Positions 33,678 to 45,140 are shown, counted from the first letter of the stretch. The stretch: DNA of 64,000 nucleotides from Sabethes cyaneus (GCF_943734655.1 NC_071354.1:40448744-40512743), one strand, 5' to 3'. Numbers and translations are program-made. Notes: generated by a model from the sequence alone, not told the origin.

Positions 33678-33846
33678 TTTAGTTAATTTTTTCGGTGAAA
33701 ATAAAAATTATGATGCAATCAGCGTTAGTTATAGAGGACGACGCAGTGAGAGTAGATGTTTAATGCGTCAATGACTGAAGGATAGTAAGTCGAAACGTCC
33801 GCTGATTGCATCATAGTTTTTATTTTCGCCGAAAAAATCAACTAAA
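33678..33846. mobile_element. Foldback (hairpin) element, 169 bp
   Basis: Left arm 33678-33724 and right arm 33800-33846 are inverted copies of about 47 bp with three mismatches, including 'atgatgcaatcagcg' / 'cgctgattgcatcat'. The loop of about 75 bp is unrelated to the arms. Size and structure fit a foldback MITE; target duplication is unclear. Confidence 0.75.
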
Positions 33847-34009
33847 GTGATATTTAAAACAAAATTTGCAGTTTTTATTTGTAAATGGACTCGAAATTTG
33901 TAATTTGATTTTTCAAATTAAAGCTGAAACATTGGACCAATTCGAACTTGAAATTTTGCTTCAAGCTTCAATGGACACGAAGTTTTACTTGAAAGTAAAA
34001 TTGACATTT

Positions 34010-34343
34010 TAACATTATTCTCTCACACGTTCTATCTGTTGTCTGCTCCGCTTTTTTCTTATCCTGTTCCACTTTTTGATACATTTTTCTACCTTTTCTA
34101 AACCATTTTCTTCATTTTCGTTCCCACTTTCCATCCGTTTTTTCTTATTTCTGTACCGTATTTTCTGTTTCATTTATTCTTATGTTCAGTCCTGTTCTTA
34201 TGTCCATTTCTTATGCACTTCACACGGTTTTTTGTTATTCTCTTTTTGACCTTTCTTCTTTTCCAGCTTTCGCATTTTTATATTTTCTTAACTTCTTTCC
34301 TTCTTATTTTTCCTTATCTGTGCCATTTTTTGTCCTTAGTGTT
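34010..34343 (+). repeat. Pyrimidine-rich tract
   Basis: Plus strand is dominated by T and C with repeated 'ttctttt/ttttcc' words. Similar tracts lie at 35590-36060 and 36735-37310. Open frames here are composition artefacts (Phe/Ser/Leu-rich). Confidence 0.7.
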
Positions 34344-34485
34344 GGAATTTTCGGAAATTCCATTGTTCGAATTTCCATATCTGTTCCGTGCTTGAAGCGT
34401 TAAATCCGCTCGTACACTCATTTTTCGAGTTCTTCAGGCTGTAGAGCCCACAGACAATTGATTTTATAAAAATACAAAAACAATA
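34344..34485 (+). repeat. Dispersed repeat pair, copy 1
   Basis: 'ggaattttcggaaattccat', 'tgttcgaatttccat', 'tcgtacactcatt' and 'agagcccacagaca' occur in the same order at 45010-45140. Both copies are followed further on by 'ttgcaatggcc'. Family unknown. Confidence 0.75.
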
Positions 34486-35590
34486 CAATGGTACAAAAAC
34501 TTTAGAAAATATTTGCAATGGCCTAATTGGAAAACTGGTATAATCGGAAAATTTTTTTTGCTCAAAGTATTCCAAGTTCACTAATAAATTATGTTCTTTT
34601 TTGCATTATTAGGGTCTCTACATATTAGGGTGATGCAAAAAAAAAGTTTTAAATGCATACCAAAAAAGGTGTCTTCACAAAAGTTGTAGAACATACAACT
34701 TTGTCGAATATAGTAACTATCTATCTCTTATGGTTGTCGAAATATAATGATTTGTATGTAAAAAGCACTTAAAAAGCAATTTTTAAAATAACTGTAACTT
34801 CTCAGGTTACAATCAGATACAGACAATTGATACTTGCTTTTACAGGTTTTTTATTGTACTTTTATGCTTGAGTTATATGATCTGCCACCAATATTAGAGC
34901 TCTGATACCTTCGGAAATATTAGAGCTCAAAGAAATACTATTTTTCACCGAAAAAGCTTAATATCTCGGACAATTTAGAAAATAACGTATAATGATGTTC
35001 TACCAAAACGTGGATTTTGGTAAGACAAATAACTTTCTAGAACTCTATGAACACGTAAAAATTGACCAGAATAAGTTGGGGACAAAAAAACTGTTCTTAG
35101 GGGTTTATTCACAAATAATGCTTCATAGCTAATTTATATGAACAGATAAACCTATGATGTCTTTGACAAAGTTGTTTGTATTGACATTTATTACATCTTT
35201 GCTAAATTCATAAAACCTGTACCTTGAGCATGTGAGAAAATAAATTTCATATTTCACTTTTAAGGGGATTAATCACATAATGGTCCCTGTCAAATGAAGG
35301 GTGTTATTAAACCAAGAAATATTGCTAAAGACTTCGGCGTAATCTCATGCGATTACGTATTTCGCTGTTTGGACCACTGTGCAATATGGCCCATAACGGG
35401 TTAAAACGTCTGAAACACTTATTTGGTTGTTCATATGACTTCAAAGGAATCATCAAATAACTTAAAAGGAACAAACAAACAAATTATTTTTGGTGCTGAT
35501 ATAATCGGGAAAAAAAGAACTGATATAATCGGGAGTAGATATAATCAGGTGTAGTTATAATGGGGGGCTGATATAATCGGAACCATACTG
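34486..35590. repeat. Unclassified region bounded by TATAATCGG motifs
   Basis: 'ggtataatcggaa' occurs at about 34538. A cluster of four degenerate 'gatataatcgggA' units occurs at 35500-35583, ending 'ggaaccatactg'. The DNA between is AT-rich with no coding motif. The boundary words suggest an old non-autonomous element with subterminal repeats, but I cannot define its ends. Confidence 0.4.
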
Positions 35591-35656
35591 TACATTTTTC
35601 TTTAGTTCGGTTTTCTTTTTCTTCTTTTTCTGTTATATTTTCCCCTTTTTTTGTTG

Positions 35657-36063
35657 CATAATTGCCGTTTGACCTCTTTTTTCCGTTTTTCTTGTTTCTT
35701 TAATCAATTTTTTCTCTCGTTATTGTTTTCCTTTTGGTTTTATCTGTTTTAGTTCAGTATTTCCTTTCTCGTCTCGTTTTCCCTCTTTTTCGCTCTCTTT
35801 TTTCGTTTTTTTCTGCTCGTTGTTTCCTCTTCTATATTCCTTTCGTCTTTTTTTCCTGTCACGTTTTTCACCCTTTTCCTGAGTCCTAAATTTTCTCTGT
35901 ACCGTTTTTTGTCTTTTTTTCTCAGATCGTTTTCTGGTTTGTTTCTTCTCTTTTCTTGTCTCGTTTTTTTATCATTTTGGTCCCGTTTAGATTTTTTTTC
36001 TTCGATCCTGGTTTTCATTTTTTAGTCACATTCTATTTTTCTATTCCGTTTTATACCTTTTTA
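35657..36063 (+). repeat. Duplicated block A, copy 1
   Basis: 407 bp, pyrimidine-rich, repeated at 36733-37138 with one T fewer in a T-run as the only length difference I see. It is directly followed by block B copy 1 after two bases. Confidence 0.93.
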
Positions 36064-36065
36064 CC

Positions 36066-36712
36066 TAACTGAGCTTAAGAAAGCATCCCGCAGGAATCAA
36101 ATACAGGTAAACAGCTGTAGACTAAACAGTTAAACAGTTTATCTACCAAAATCCTACAGCACCTAAAAAACTGTCCAACTTAATTTGTAGTGTCGGGAAT
36201 CATGGGACTCATAACTGGTTACTGTCCTACTCTTCACTATTTAAAGAATATCAGATATAGCCGAAACCTGCTACTTTTTCATCTCTGAAATTTTAGGTTC
36301 AGCCCAAATCCTAAAAGGTCATAGAATTTATTAACAATGTAGTACCGAATTGGGGTACAAGATTACAACTATCTAGCTTAACTCCAACAATGGGATGGAG
36401 CAGTCCGTGGACTGTGTAGAACAATCGAAGCCTGCCTCAAAAGATGATCATTAAGACTGCCACAGTGCCTTTTTAATCCAATGTCCTTGTGGTATGCAAA
36501 AATAACGCTGCTTAATCTGTACAGGGTCTCGCGCGTTGTAACGCCGGCTCTGCATGGACCACCTCTAGATCCATCGGCAATCCATCTGTGAATATGCTAA
36601 ACAAATTTACTAGCATTTTCGTGAGAAACTGTTTGCTCTACGTTGTTAGAATTTTTGAATTATAATTGAATTTGCATTTCAAATTGAGTTTACATTAGAC
36701 TTGAAACTAAAC
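36066..36712 (+). repeat. Duplicated block B, copy 1
   Basis: 647 bp, repeated at 39655-40301 at a constant offset of 3,589. I found no differences in the stretches compared by eye. No coding motif. Confidence 0.93.
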
Positions 36713-36732
36713 ATAATAACATAATAATAAAA

Positions 36733-37138
36733 CATAATTGCCGTTTGACCTCTTTTTTCCGTTTTTCTTGTTTCTTTAATCAATTTTTTCTCTCGTTATT
36801 GTTTTCCTTTTGGTTTTATCTGTTTTAGTTCAGTATTTCCTTTCTCGTCTCGTTTTCCCTCTTTTTCGCTCTCTTTTTTCGTTTTTTTCTGCTCGTTGTT
36901 TCCTCTTCTATATTCCTTTCGTCTTTTTTTCCTGTCACGTTTTTCACCCTTTTCCTGAGTCCTAAATTTTCTCTGTACCGTTTTTTGTCTTTTTTTCTCA
37001 GATCGTTTTCTGGTTTGTTTCTTCTCTTTTCTTGTCTCGTTTTTTTATCATTTTGGTCCCGTTTAGATTTTTTTCTTCGATCCTGGTTTTCATTTTTTAG
37101 TCACATTCTATTTTTCTATTCCGTTTTATACCTTTTTA
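36733..37138 (+). repeat. Duplicated block A, copy 2
   Basis: 406-bp copy of 35657-36063. Here the pyrimidine-rich text continues naturally to about 37310, so this may be the original junction. Block B does not follow until 39655. Confidence 0.93.
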
Positions 37139-37335
37139 TGTCATGTTTTATTTTCTTTTCTGGCTCGTTTTTAGTCTTTTTCTGTTCTCGTTTCTCCATT
37201 TTTGTTCTCGCGTATTTCCTTTCCTCCTTTTCTTTTCCCCTTTTCTATGCCATTTTATCTCCTTCTTTTTTCCATTTTATCCCTTTTTCAGTTTAGTTTA
37301 GCCTCATTTCATGATTGATTTTTTATGCAACATAA

Positions 37336-37839
37336 GCTCATTGCCGACCATTTTAGGAGTTTAACGCTGTATTGGGACTAACCGGATATGTTCCGGATTA
37401 AGTTATCGCTGTGGGAAATAGCCAGTATCGAATATGAACAAATTCTTATCATGCGGGGTTTCCGGGGTCCCCCAAATATGTCCAGATATGACCAAATCTA
37501 ACCCTAGATAGCAGATTTGGCTTCCATTGATCTATTTATTGGATTCTAGTGTGAGTTAAGGTATCGCACGATAGGTTTTTGTGCACGGACGAAATTGGCC
37601 ACTTGCCTGGGTGTTCCCGGAAGTCCCCGGAACTTGTTCAGATATAACCAACGTGGTGCTAGGTAGTTGATCTGGCTGTCAGTGATCTAGTTTGTGAATT
37701 TTGGCGTAATTTGAGGTGTCACATGTTAAGAATTTGTTCATGTTCGATACTGGCTATTTTCCATAGCGATAACTTAATCCGGAACATTTCCGGTTAGTCC
37801 CAATACAGCGTAAAACTCCTATAATGGTCGGCAATGGGC
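37336..37839. mobile_element. 504-bp foldback element with 4-bp duplication ATAA
   Basis: Inverted arms of about 115 bp: the left arm from 37336 ('attgccgaccatttt', 'ctgtattgggactaaccgga', 'gttccggattaagttatcgc') has its reverse complement ending at 37839, with under ten mismatches by eye. ATAA lies on both sides (37332-37335 and 37840-37843). The centre is an unrelated block of about 270 bp. No transposase. Confidence 0.85.
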
Positions 37840-38104
37840 ATAAATGCATAAAAAATCAATACCAGCTGTGATTTACGTTCATTTTATAAATGTCATTCAA
37901 GATTTTTATTTACTTTATATGATCAATCTGCCCTTTAAAACTTCAAAAGGGAGTAACTCAAAAATTCGTCGATCGATTTTTTTTAAAAATTGGTTTAGAG
38001 GTGTTGGATACCAATACAAACCAACTGGCATTTTCCGTTTAAATGGCCTATTTTATTTTATAATAACGGTATTTTGAAAACCGTGCATTTTATTTGCTAT
38101 TACA

Positions 38105-38935
38105 TTGCTCAATTCTGCCTACAAAGTGCTTTCCCGTATCCTGTTCTGCAGACTGAGACCGTTAGCGGAGTCCTTCGTCGGCGAGTACCAAGCTGGTTTT
38201 CGTGAGGGTCACTCCACGACGGATCAAATGTTTACCCTGCGTCAGTTCCTAGACAAGTTCCGGGAGAACAACTTGCAGGCACACCATCTGTTTGTGAACT
38301 TTAAAGCGGCGTACGATTCAGTTAAACGAAATAAGCCGTGGCAGATAATGTAAGCCGATGTATAAGCCACGAAGTGAAACGACGAGTTGCAGTTGCGAAT
38401 CGGGCTTTCAACGGATTACGTAGCCAGTTGAAGTCCCGTAGTTTGCAAATTCGCACAAATGGCGGTCCACAGAACACTAATCCTCCCGGTGGCCTTTTAC
38501 GGACACGAGTTATGGACGCTAAAGAAAGCTGATCGGCGAGTGCTTGGGGTTTTTGAGCGTAAATTCTGCGATCTATACTTGGCGGCAAAATGGAAAATGG
38601 AGTGTGGCGCAGACGCATGAATCTCGAGCTGTACCAAGTATACAAATATGCTAATATAGTAAAGGTAGTGCAATGTGGCAGGCTGCGGTGGGCTGGGCAC
38701 ACTGGCAGAATGCCCGATGAAAGAGTAACCAAAACTATTTTCAGCAGAGAACTAAGAAGAGGCAGTAGACTCCGAGGCAGACTCCGCACCCGGTTGGTGT
38801 GTGCCGTCGAAAACGACGCACGTTCAGCTGGTGTTCGTGGGGATTGGAGAACGGCAGTCCAGGACCGACGGTACTGGAGGACCATAATTCGTTCGGCGCA
38901 GGATCGGTAACGGACCGTTGCCACTAAAGTAAAGT
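38105..38935 (+). pseudogene. RTE-like endonuclease-RT remnant with RT core deleted
   Basis: Reads LNSAYKVLSRILFCRLRPL, EYQAGFREGHSTTDQMFTLR and HHLFVNFKAAYDSVKRNKPW up to 38348. It then jumps directly to SHEVKRRVAVANRAFNGLRS and LKSRSLQIRT, and on to NGVWRRRMNLELYQ and GRLRWAGHTGRMPDERVTK. The family normally has about 150 residues between the two, including the GFADD catalytic box; the join at about 38348-38352 is a clean internal deletion. Later parts are spread over three frames with stops. The same family occurs at 9384, 14300, 18050, 46865, 49760, 51440 and 61342. Confidence 0.88.
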
Positions 38936-38984
38936 AAGTATCACTTTGTGACACATCCCGGAGAATTGGCGGAAAACAAAGGTG

Positions 38985-39600
38985 GTCATGCCTGAGGAAG
39001 TTAGAATGCGAAAAGCGTGCCTAAGGCTTTCAGACTAATAAATCTGACATCAACGCTTCTTAAGTTGATGGAGAAAATTCTAGACAATTATATTTGCAAC
39101 GAGTTTCAAAAGAGCTCTTAATTGCAACATACATACCGACATGGCAAATCTACAGAAACCGCACTGCACTGGGTAGTGACGTTAATTGAGTAATAACTCA
39201 AATATCAGGAAACGCCGCTTTGTTTTTTACATGATGTTGAAGGAGCTTTCGATTACACTCATCCCTCGTTTCAATTATTACGGCTTTCTTTCGAAACGAA
39301 ATCGACCACACTAGCTATGAGTTATATTCAAGCAATACTTTGAAGCAGAGAAATTACAGCATCATTGGGAGATACGTTGGTCGGTGGCTAACGCACTCCT
39401 TTACAAGATATCACAGCTTAGGTATGAGACTATTGAGTAATCCGTCGACGTAGAACTTATCGTCAGAGAAAAGTTTGACGCAGTACGGTCGAGTTGTTTG
39501 CTAGGAGCTCTAAACACTACCATGTTATGATACTTACAAGACGGGCTTAATATAAAGCCCACGAAAACATACTATTATTTCCCTTATACTGATTGATTTC
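38985..39600 (+). pseudogene. LOA/Lian-like reverse transcriptase remnant
   Basis: Reads INLTSTLLKLMEKILDNYIC, YRHGKSTETALHWVVTLIE, LHDVEGAFDYTHPSF (palm motif A), REITASLGDTLVGG, then VREKFDAV and QDGLNIKPTKT. The C-P-Q-G-G and FADD segments that should lie near 39400-39440 are missing. Many stops and frame changes. Assignment to the LOA clade rests on the KTLEKILDNYI and STETALH wording common to mosquito Lian-type elements. Confidence 0.75.
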
Positions 39601-39654
39601 TGGTTCCTTCTTGGTTTCAGGCAAACTTCTTGGAACAATTCTGTATATAAAACT

Positions 39655-40301
39655 TAACTGAGCTTAAGAAAGCATCCCGCAGGAATCAAATACAGGTAAA
39701 CAGCTGTAGACTAAACAGTTAAACAGTTTATCTACCAAAATCCTACAGCACCTAAAAAACTGTCCAACTTAATTTGTAGTGTCGGGAATCATGGGACTCA
39801 TAACTGGTTACTGTCCTACTCTTCACTATTTAAAGAATATCAGATATAGCCGAAACCTGCTACTTTTTCATCTCTGAAATTTTAGGTTCAGCCCAAATCC
39901 TAAAAGGTCATAGAATTTATTAACAATGTAGTACCGAATTGGGGTACAAGATTACAACTATCTAGCTTAACTCCAACAATGGGATGGAGCAGTCCGTGGA
40001 CTGTGTAGAACAATCGAAGCCTGCCTCAAAAGATGATCATTAAGACTGCCACAGTGCCTTTTTAATCCAATGTCCTTGTGGTATGCAAAAATAACGCTGC
40101 TTAATCTGTACAGGGTCTCGCGCGTTGTAACGCCGGCTCTGCATGGACCACCTCTAGATCCATCGGCAATCCATCTGTGAATATGCTAAACAAATTTACT
40201 AGCATTTTCGTGAGAAACTGTTTGCTCTACGTTGTTAGAATTTTTGAATTATAATTGAATTTGCATTTCAAATTGAGTTTACATTAGACTTGAAACTAAA
40301 C
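39655..40301 (+). repeat. Duplicated block B, copy 2
   Basis: Copy of 36066-36712 without length change. Ends in 'gacttgaaactaaac', after which the two copies diverge at once. Confidence 0.93.
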
Positions 40302-42978
40302 GAAATATTTTTTTTGGAAATTGAATTGAAATTGGGCTTGAAACGTGGAACACAATTACTCCCTCATAAAAAGTTGAAACTGGAACTATTTTGACGCAGT
40401 TAATTTATTTAACCGACAAAAATGGCCGATTAAAATAAAAACTGCGAACTTCTGGGTTACAGAAATTATTTTGTTTTACATTAAATTTTACAGATAAGGT
40501 AGAGCACGTGCCCTAGTGTGCCCTAGCCTGGGCACGCCAGTGGTCTCAATTTATTTTAACTGAAGCAATCTCATTCAACCGTTGCTTGTTACGATTTAAA
40601 GGAAAACTTTCAGTGCATTCAATAGAGAAGAAAGAAAATTATTCCGTGTCACAAAAGTGATTTTCGCTCATAAAACTTATGAAATAAAAACGAAAATATT
40701 AACTTGTTTCGAGCGAAACTGGAAAAAGTTTACGATCTGCTCATATTGTAAACGCCAACTAACAACGCACTGTTATTGGGCACAATCCAATCTCGCTGCC
40801 AATTGTTCCGAACTCCAATTTGCTCCTCGTTCACTTTACGCATCGTTATGAAAAAATTGATTCTTCATTTTTCTCTGCCGGCCATCAATTAGCCACAGTA
40901 TAAGGAAAATCGAAATGAAAAAAAAAGCATTTATCTGCCGAAGAACTGCGCTAAAAGATCTGGCGACCGTTTTACAGCGCACTGAATGGGGCGAAATTGC
41001 GCCGAAAGCTTTACATAAAGTGCCCACTCGAATCGGCCATTACCGCGAACGCAGCAGACAATCGAAATGAACACATTTTCATTGCAGCATTCCTCTTTTT
41101 TGACACCCATCGGAAGGCTCGCGAAATTGGAAAGGTGTGATTTTTACTTGTTTTATTAATGTTAGTTACCCGGAGGGATAATCAGCCGGTTTTTATTTCA
41201 TTTCATCGTGAAAATAACGCCTTGAAAAAAAAAATAAAACTTGCTTGTTTTTAAAGGTGGCGAGATTCACGAATTTTTCATCCATCAACGGTATTATTCG
41301 AAATAATTACCTTTTTCTCGTTTTAGTTGGCAGACCGATGTGCAAAATATTAAAGAAAATATTGTCTTCTTGAAATTATTTTGACTAGTGTTGTTTCCGG
41401 ATCAGTTTTTCTTAGAGTTGTTAATTCCGTTCGAACCGAATTTCTCTACAAAGCGAGCTATTATTACCGACCATATGTACTATACATTTCCAGACCCAAT
41501 TATCCGGAGGCTATCTGCACAATCAAAATAGGTAAGTAAGCCCGGTACAGCGAAGCAACAGACCGAATCACCCGGAGGCAAGGAAACGGGAGAAAACTGG
41601 CCCATCCAAGCGAGAAATTGGCGTCCGTGAGGAAAACTAATCAAGGTTTCTTTCATTTCACAAGTTGCAACCAACAACGGTGCAGTGCGTAGAAAACGCA
41701 TCACTCTGTGTCTGTCTCTCTCCCTGTTTGGCAAAGCAAAGGGCGACATGCACGACTGCACACAAGGCACAAGAACCTTCGTCTAGCTATAGGTTTATGC
41801 GAATTCTTCCATTGCTAATCTCTTGAGTTCACAATAAAACAATTTTCGGATCAGACTGACGGGTACAAGAAACGAACCCCGAAGTGCGGCAAACAATGCC
41901 TTCCACGCAGCGATCCTAATCCGATTCGAAGCCGTGCGGAGTCGCGCATATAGGCCTGCCTGCCTGCCAAAAAGGAAACCCGAAGGTGCCTTCGGATTAT
42001 CCTGGCACTGGCTCACATTCATCCTGCAACGAATTCAACGGTTCAACGGCGGCGTTCCTCTGAGCTTCTCTATGGATGCTGAGTTTCGTTAGAAATTCTC
42101 ACACTGAAATTTGTCACATTCGTTTGCGCTCCGAGTTTCCCGAGGTGTCACACATTTATTTGTATGTTTAACTGATTTGTCACTTATGCTTAGGGATTTT
42201 GTTTTTCACTTTCGGTGTCCTTTTCCTCACCTTACAACCACAGTGCGCTTGCTTGCTGTGAGGCACATTATCCTGGAAGGTGCAAAAGAGCAACAAACAG
42301 TCGTCGGTGCTGTCGGTGCTGGCTTGGAAATACGGCTTGGTTTGATTGAATCCTAATCATTTGTTTGGCCATCTGTCGTGTGTATACCTTTCCACTCCGA
42401 GCTGCCAACATGAGTGACAAGAGCCGTTGGCCTTTTTCCGTCCTGCTGCTGCTGCTGCCATGCCAGGGCGAACAATGCACCAGGATCGGGCAGAGTTTAT
42501 TCAAATCATAATTGTTGCTTGTTTGCGGATCTAATCTGACCCCGGGGTGAGCCATTTCTGCGCTGGCAAAGAGCCTTTAAATGAGTGTTTTATTAGGTGA
42601 CAAAAAATCGAAACAGATGGGATGATGAGGATTAATGAAAGTTTATTGAATATTAAAGAAAAGCTACCCAACTGCCCAACGTTAGTAAATAATCGGTTTT
42701 TCGTGTAATCTGCACTAAGTAATAGAGCTTCATTCACTTAAGAAACAAGAATATACATAGAACATACATTACGTTAATATTTGACAGCGAAATAATATAA
42801 AGTTAAACTGAAAGTATTTTATATGTCAGAAAAAAACATCGTCGTTAACAGCAACGCTAAGACTGTCTTTCTAGAAAATTAACAAATTTATGATCAAAAT
42901 TCACTGCACTGGTTAAATTGCCCATCATAATTAGAAAGAATAATTATAGTTCTAGTCATGTTTTAGACAAAACGGAGT
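40302..42978. other. Long stretch without recognisable genes
   Basis: 2.7 kb. A GCTGCTGCT run at about 42442-42458 and mixed-composition DNA. Open frames of 60-96 codons show no motif. Possibly host intronic or intergenic sequence. Confidence 0.4.
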
Positions 42979-42980
42979 GA

Positions 42981-44733
42981 CCCAAGTAGCACACGTTGTC
43001 ACAATTGAGTCGCAGCGGCTGATATGCGACAAATTTAAATGTAAAACTTCGGTTACAGTAACCTAAGGTTGGTTTACCGTCACACTTGTTTGCACAGAGA
43101 TTGCGTAGAGCTTATTTAGAATAAGATTTTATTCATGTAGACAATTTTAAGGTCAGATGAATTATATATAATAAATAAATAAATAAATAAAACTAAAATA
43201 TAACAGTTATGTAACCGAAATAGCGCAACTTATGTAACTAAATATGGTTACATTAACAGTTACTCAATAACCAATATGTAACATGTATAGTTGCAAAATG
43301 GTTACTATTGAAGTTACACATAAACTGTAAATTGACTTTCAATTGGTGACAAATTAGTTATCTTGAAACTTTTATTGCATAGCGAAAACAATGCTGCAGG
43401 TTTTTTATTCCAATCTATGGCTGTCAACGTCAAGCAGTAAATTTAACTGTTGAATATAGAAGACTGTATAAATTTCGCTTGTTATTTCAACACAAATTTT
43501 AATGCAGTTTCAAATTTATGGTAAAATTCACGATTCTAGCTTTGAAAAATTCACGCGCTCTTATTTAATCTAGCTTTTCGTTACTTACCTCTTTGAAAAA
43601 TTGATTTTTTGTAAAACAAATATGTACAAATATAAAAATTTTAATTTTAATTTACTGATTTTTTAAATTTATTCTTAGCAATAATGAATTAGTGGAACAT
43701 TCACTTAGAAATCATTAGAAAACAAATTGTTTTCGCAATCACTTAGTAAAATTCATAGCCATTTTGCCTTTGGTTTTAGCTAGTACACCATCTTCCTTGA
43801 AATTTTGTATCGTTTTCGGCATATTGCATGAAATGATTTTAAGCAGACATTGTTCATAGATATCGGGAAAAGGTGTTTTTAGTGATTGTTGTGAAAAGAA
43901 AGTATTAATTTAATATCAAAGAATAGTTTCAGTTTGAATAAAACAGTTTACCAGCAGTGTTAATCATAGAAGGTTACATTTCAGTTACATTCTAGTTGCA
44001 CGTAACCTTAGCCTTCGACCTGGTGACGCTATCGGTTACGGTAACCAATATTGAATCTACTGTGGTCACTTATTTCTTATGTTGTCATTTCTAAGTTACA
44101 TTGTAACCTATTTTCATTGCCGGTTTCGTTTCGATGTAACTTGATCGTTTTGACGTTTGAGAATAATCAAAATTTGTTTACTTAATACCAATGTCTGTGC
44201 GGAGAAGATTCCAAGTACCATCAATTAAGTAAATAAACGCATTTACAAGAGCATTTTACAACCCGTGTACCAATTGTTTATCTTTACCATTAGTAAAACT
44301 CTTGAGATCTAGTTTTTGCTTAATCCGTTCCGTTGTGTTTACAAGGAACCGTGAACAAGTTGTGGCGAAAATGTTACTAGCCGACTTTTTTTGACTTCGT
44401 AACTGCTCGTAACGGAAAATTAACTGTTTTGCGACCAGTTGATGACAGTTTGTAAAAAGGTTTCATTTGTGTCATTTGATAACTATTTGGTAACTCGTAA
44501 CTGAGAGCCGACTGTTTTGCGACGACCAAGTTGTTGACAGTTCGAAAAAAGGTTTCAATTTGGTCATTTGGTAACTACCTGGTAACGTTTTGAGATTTTT
44601 GTCACTAGAAAATTAAAAAGGAACTATTTTTAATTTTATGTAACCTAACTCGTTACAAGTATCCTAAATGTAACTGCTGTGCAACCTTTTTGTATTTTTT
44701 TATTTTTATGATTAGTTACAAGTGCTACTTGGG
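42981..44733. mobile_element. 1,753-bp TIR element (M3), 2-bp duplication GA
   Basis: Ends CCCAAGTAGCAC / GTGCTACTTGGG are perfect 12-bp inverted repeats, flanked by GA on both sides (42979-42980 and 44734-44735). The outer thirds (to about 43330, and from about 43970) contain at least 25 GTTAC or GTAAC words in both orientations; the middle 600 bp has almost none. No protein of any length is encoded (largest frames under 60 codons), so it is non-autonomous. Related ends occur at 9088 and 58098. Confidence 0.85.
43169..43192. repeat. (AAAT)n microsatellite
   Basis: Five to six perfect AAAT units within the left part of the 1,753-bp element. Confidence 0.9.
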
Positions 44734-44735
44734 GA

Positions 44736-45009
44736 ATGCATGTAGGCTTTCTTTAGAAAAATGCGATACATAATTGCGCAGATTTTGGCACTGATATTTT
44801 ATTCATGTTCCAAATTAGGTCATTACAAATATTTTATAAAGTTTGTGTCCTTCTGGTGTTGAGCCACTAAAGGGGGGCGGCGAAAAAAATATGCCTTTTA
44901 AGTATTTTTACTCAAAGTTTTAACGTGAAAACCCAATTTATTCTTGCTTTTATATATATACATTACTATTATCTACGCAAAAATCTACGAAAAGATTAAC
45001 CAAAATTTC
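44736..45009. other. Non-coding spacer
   Basis: AT-rich, no feature recognised. Confidence 0.4.
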
Positions 45010-45140
45010 GGAATTTTCGGAAATTCCATTGTTCGAATTTCCATTTATGTTTTATGCTGGAAGCATGAGCTTCACTCGTACACTCATTCTTCGTGTTTTT
45101 AGGCTTTAGAGCCCACAGACAGCTGATTTTATAAAAACAA
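45010..45140 (+). repeat. Dispersed repeat pair, copy 2
   Basis: Matches 34344-34485 in order ('ggaattttcggaaattccat' ... 'agagcccacagacagctgattttataaaaa'). Confidence 0.75.

Noticed and set aside
34182..34403. Membrane-protein-like Phe/Leu/Ser-rich frame
   Set aside because: Product of the pyrimidine-rich tract; the same bias occurs in all frames of that strand.
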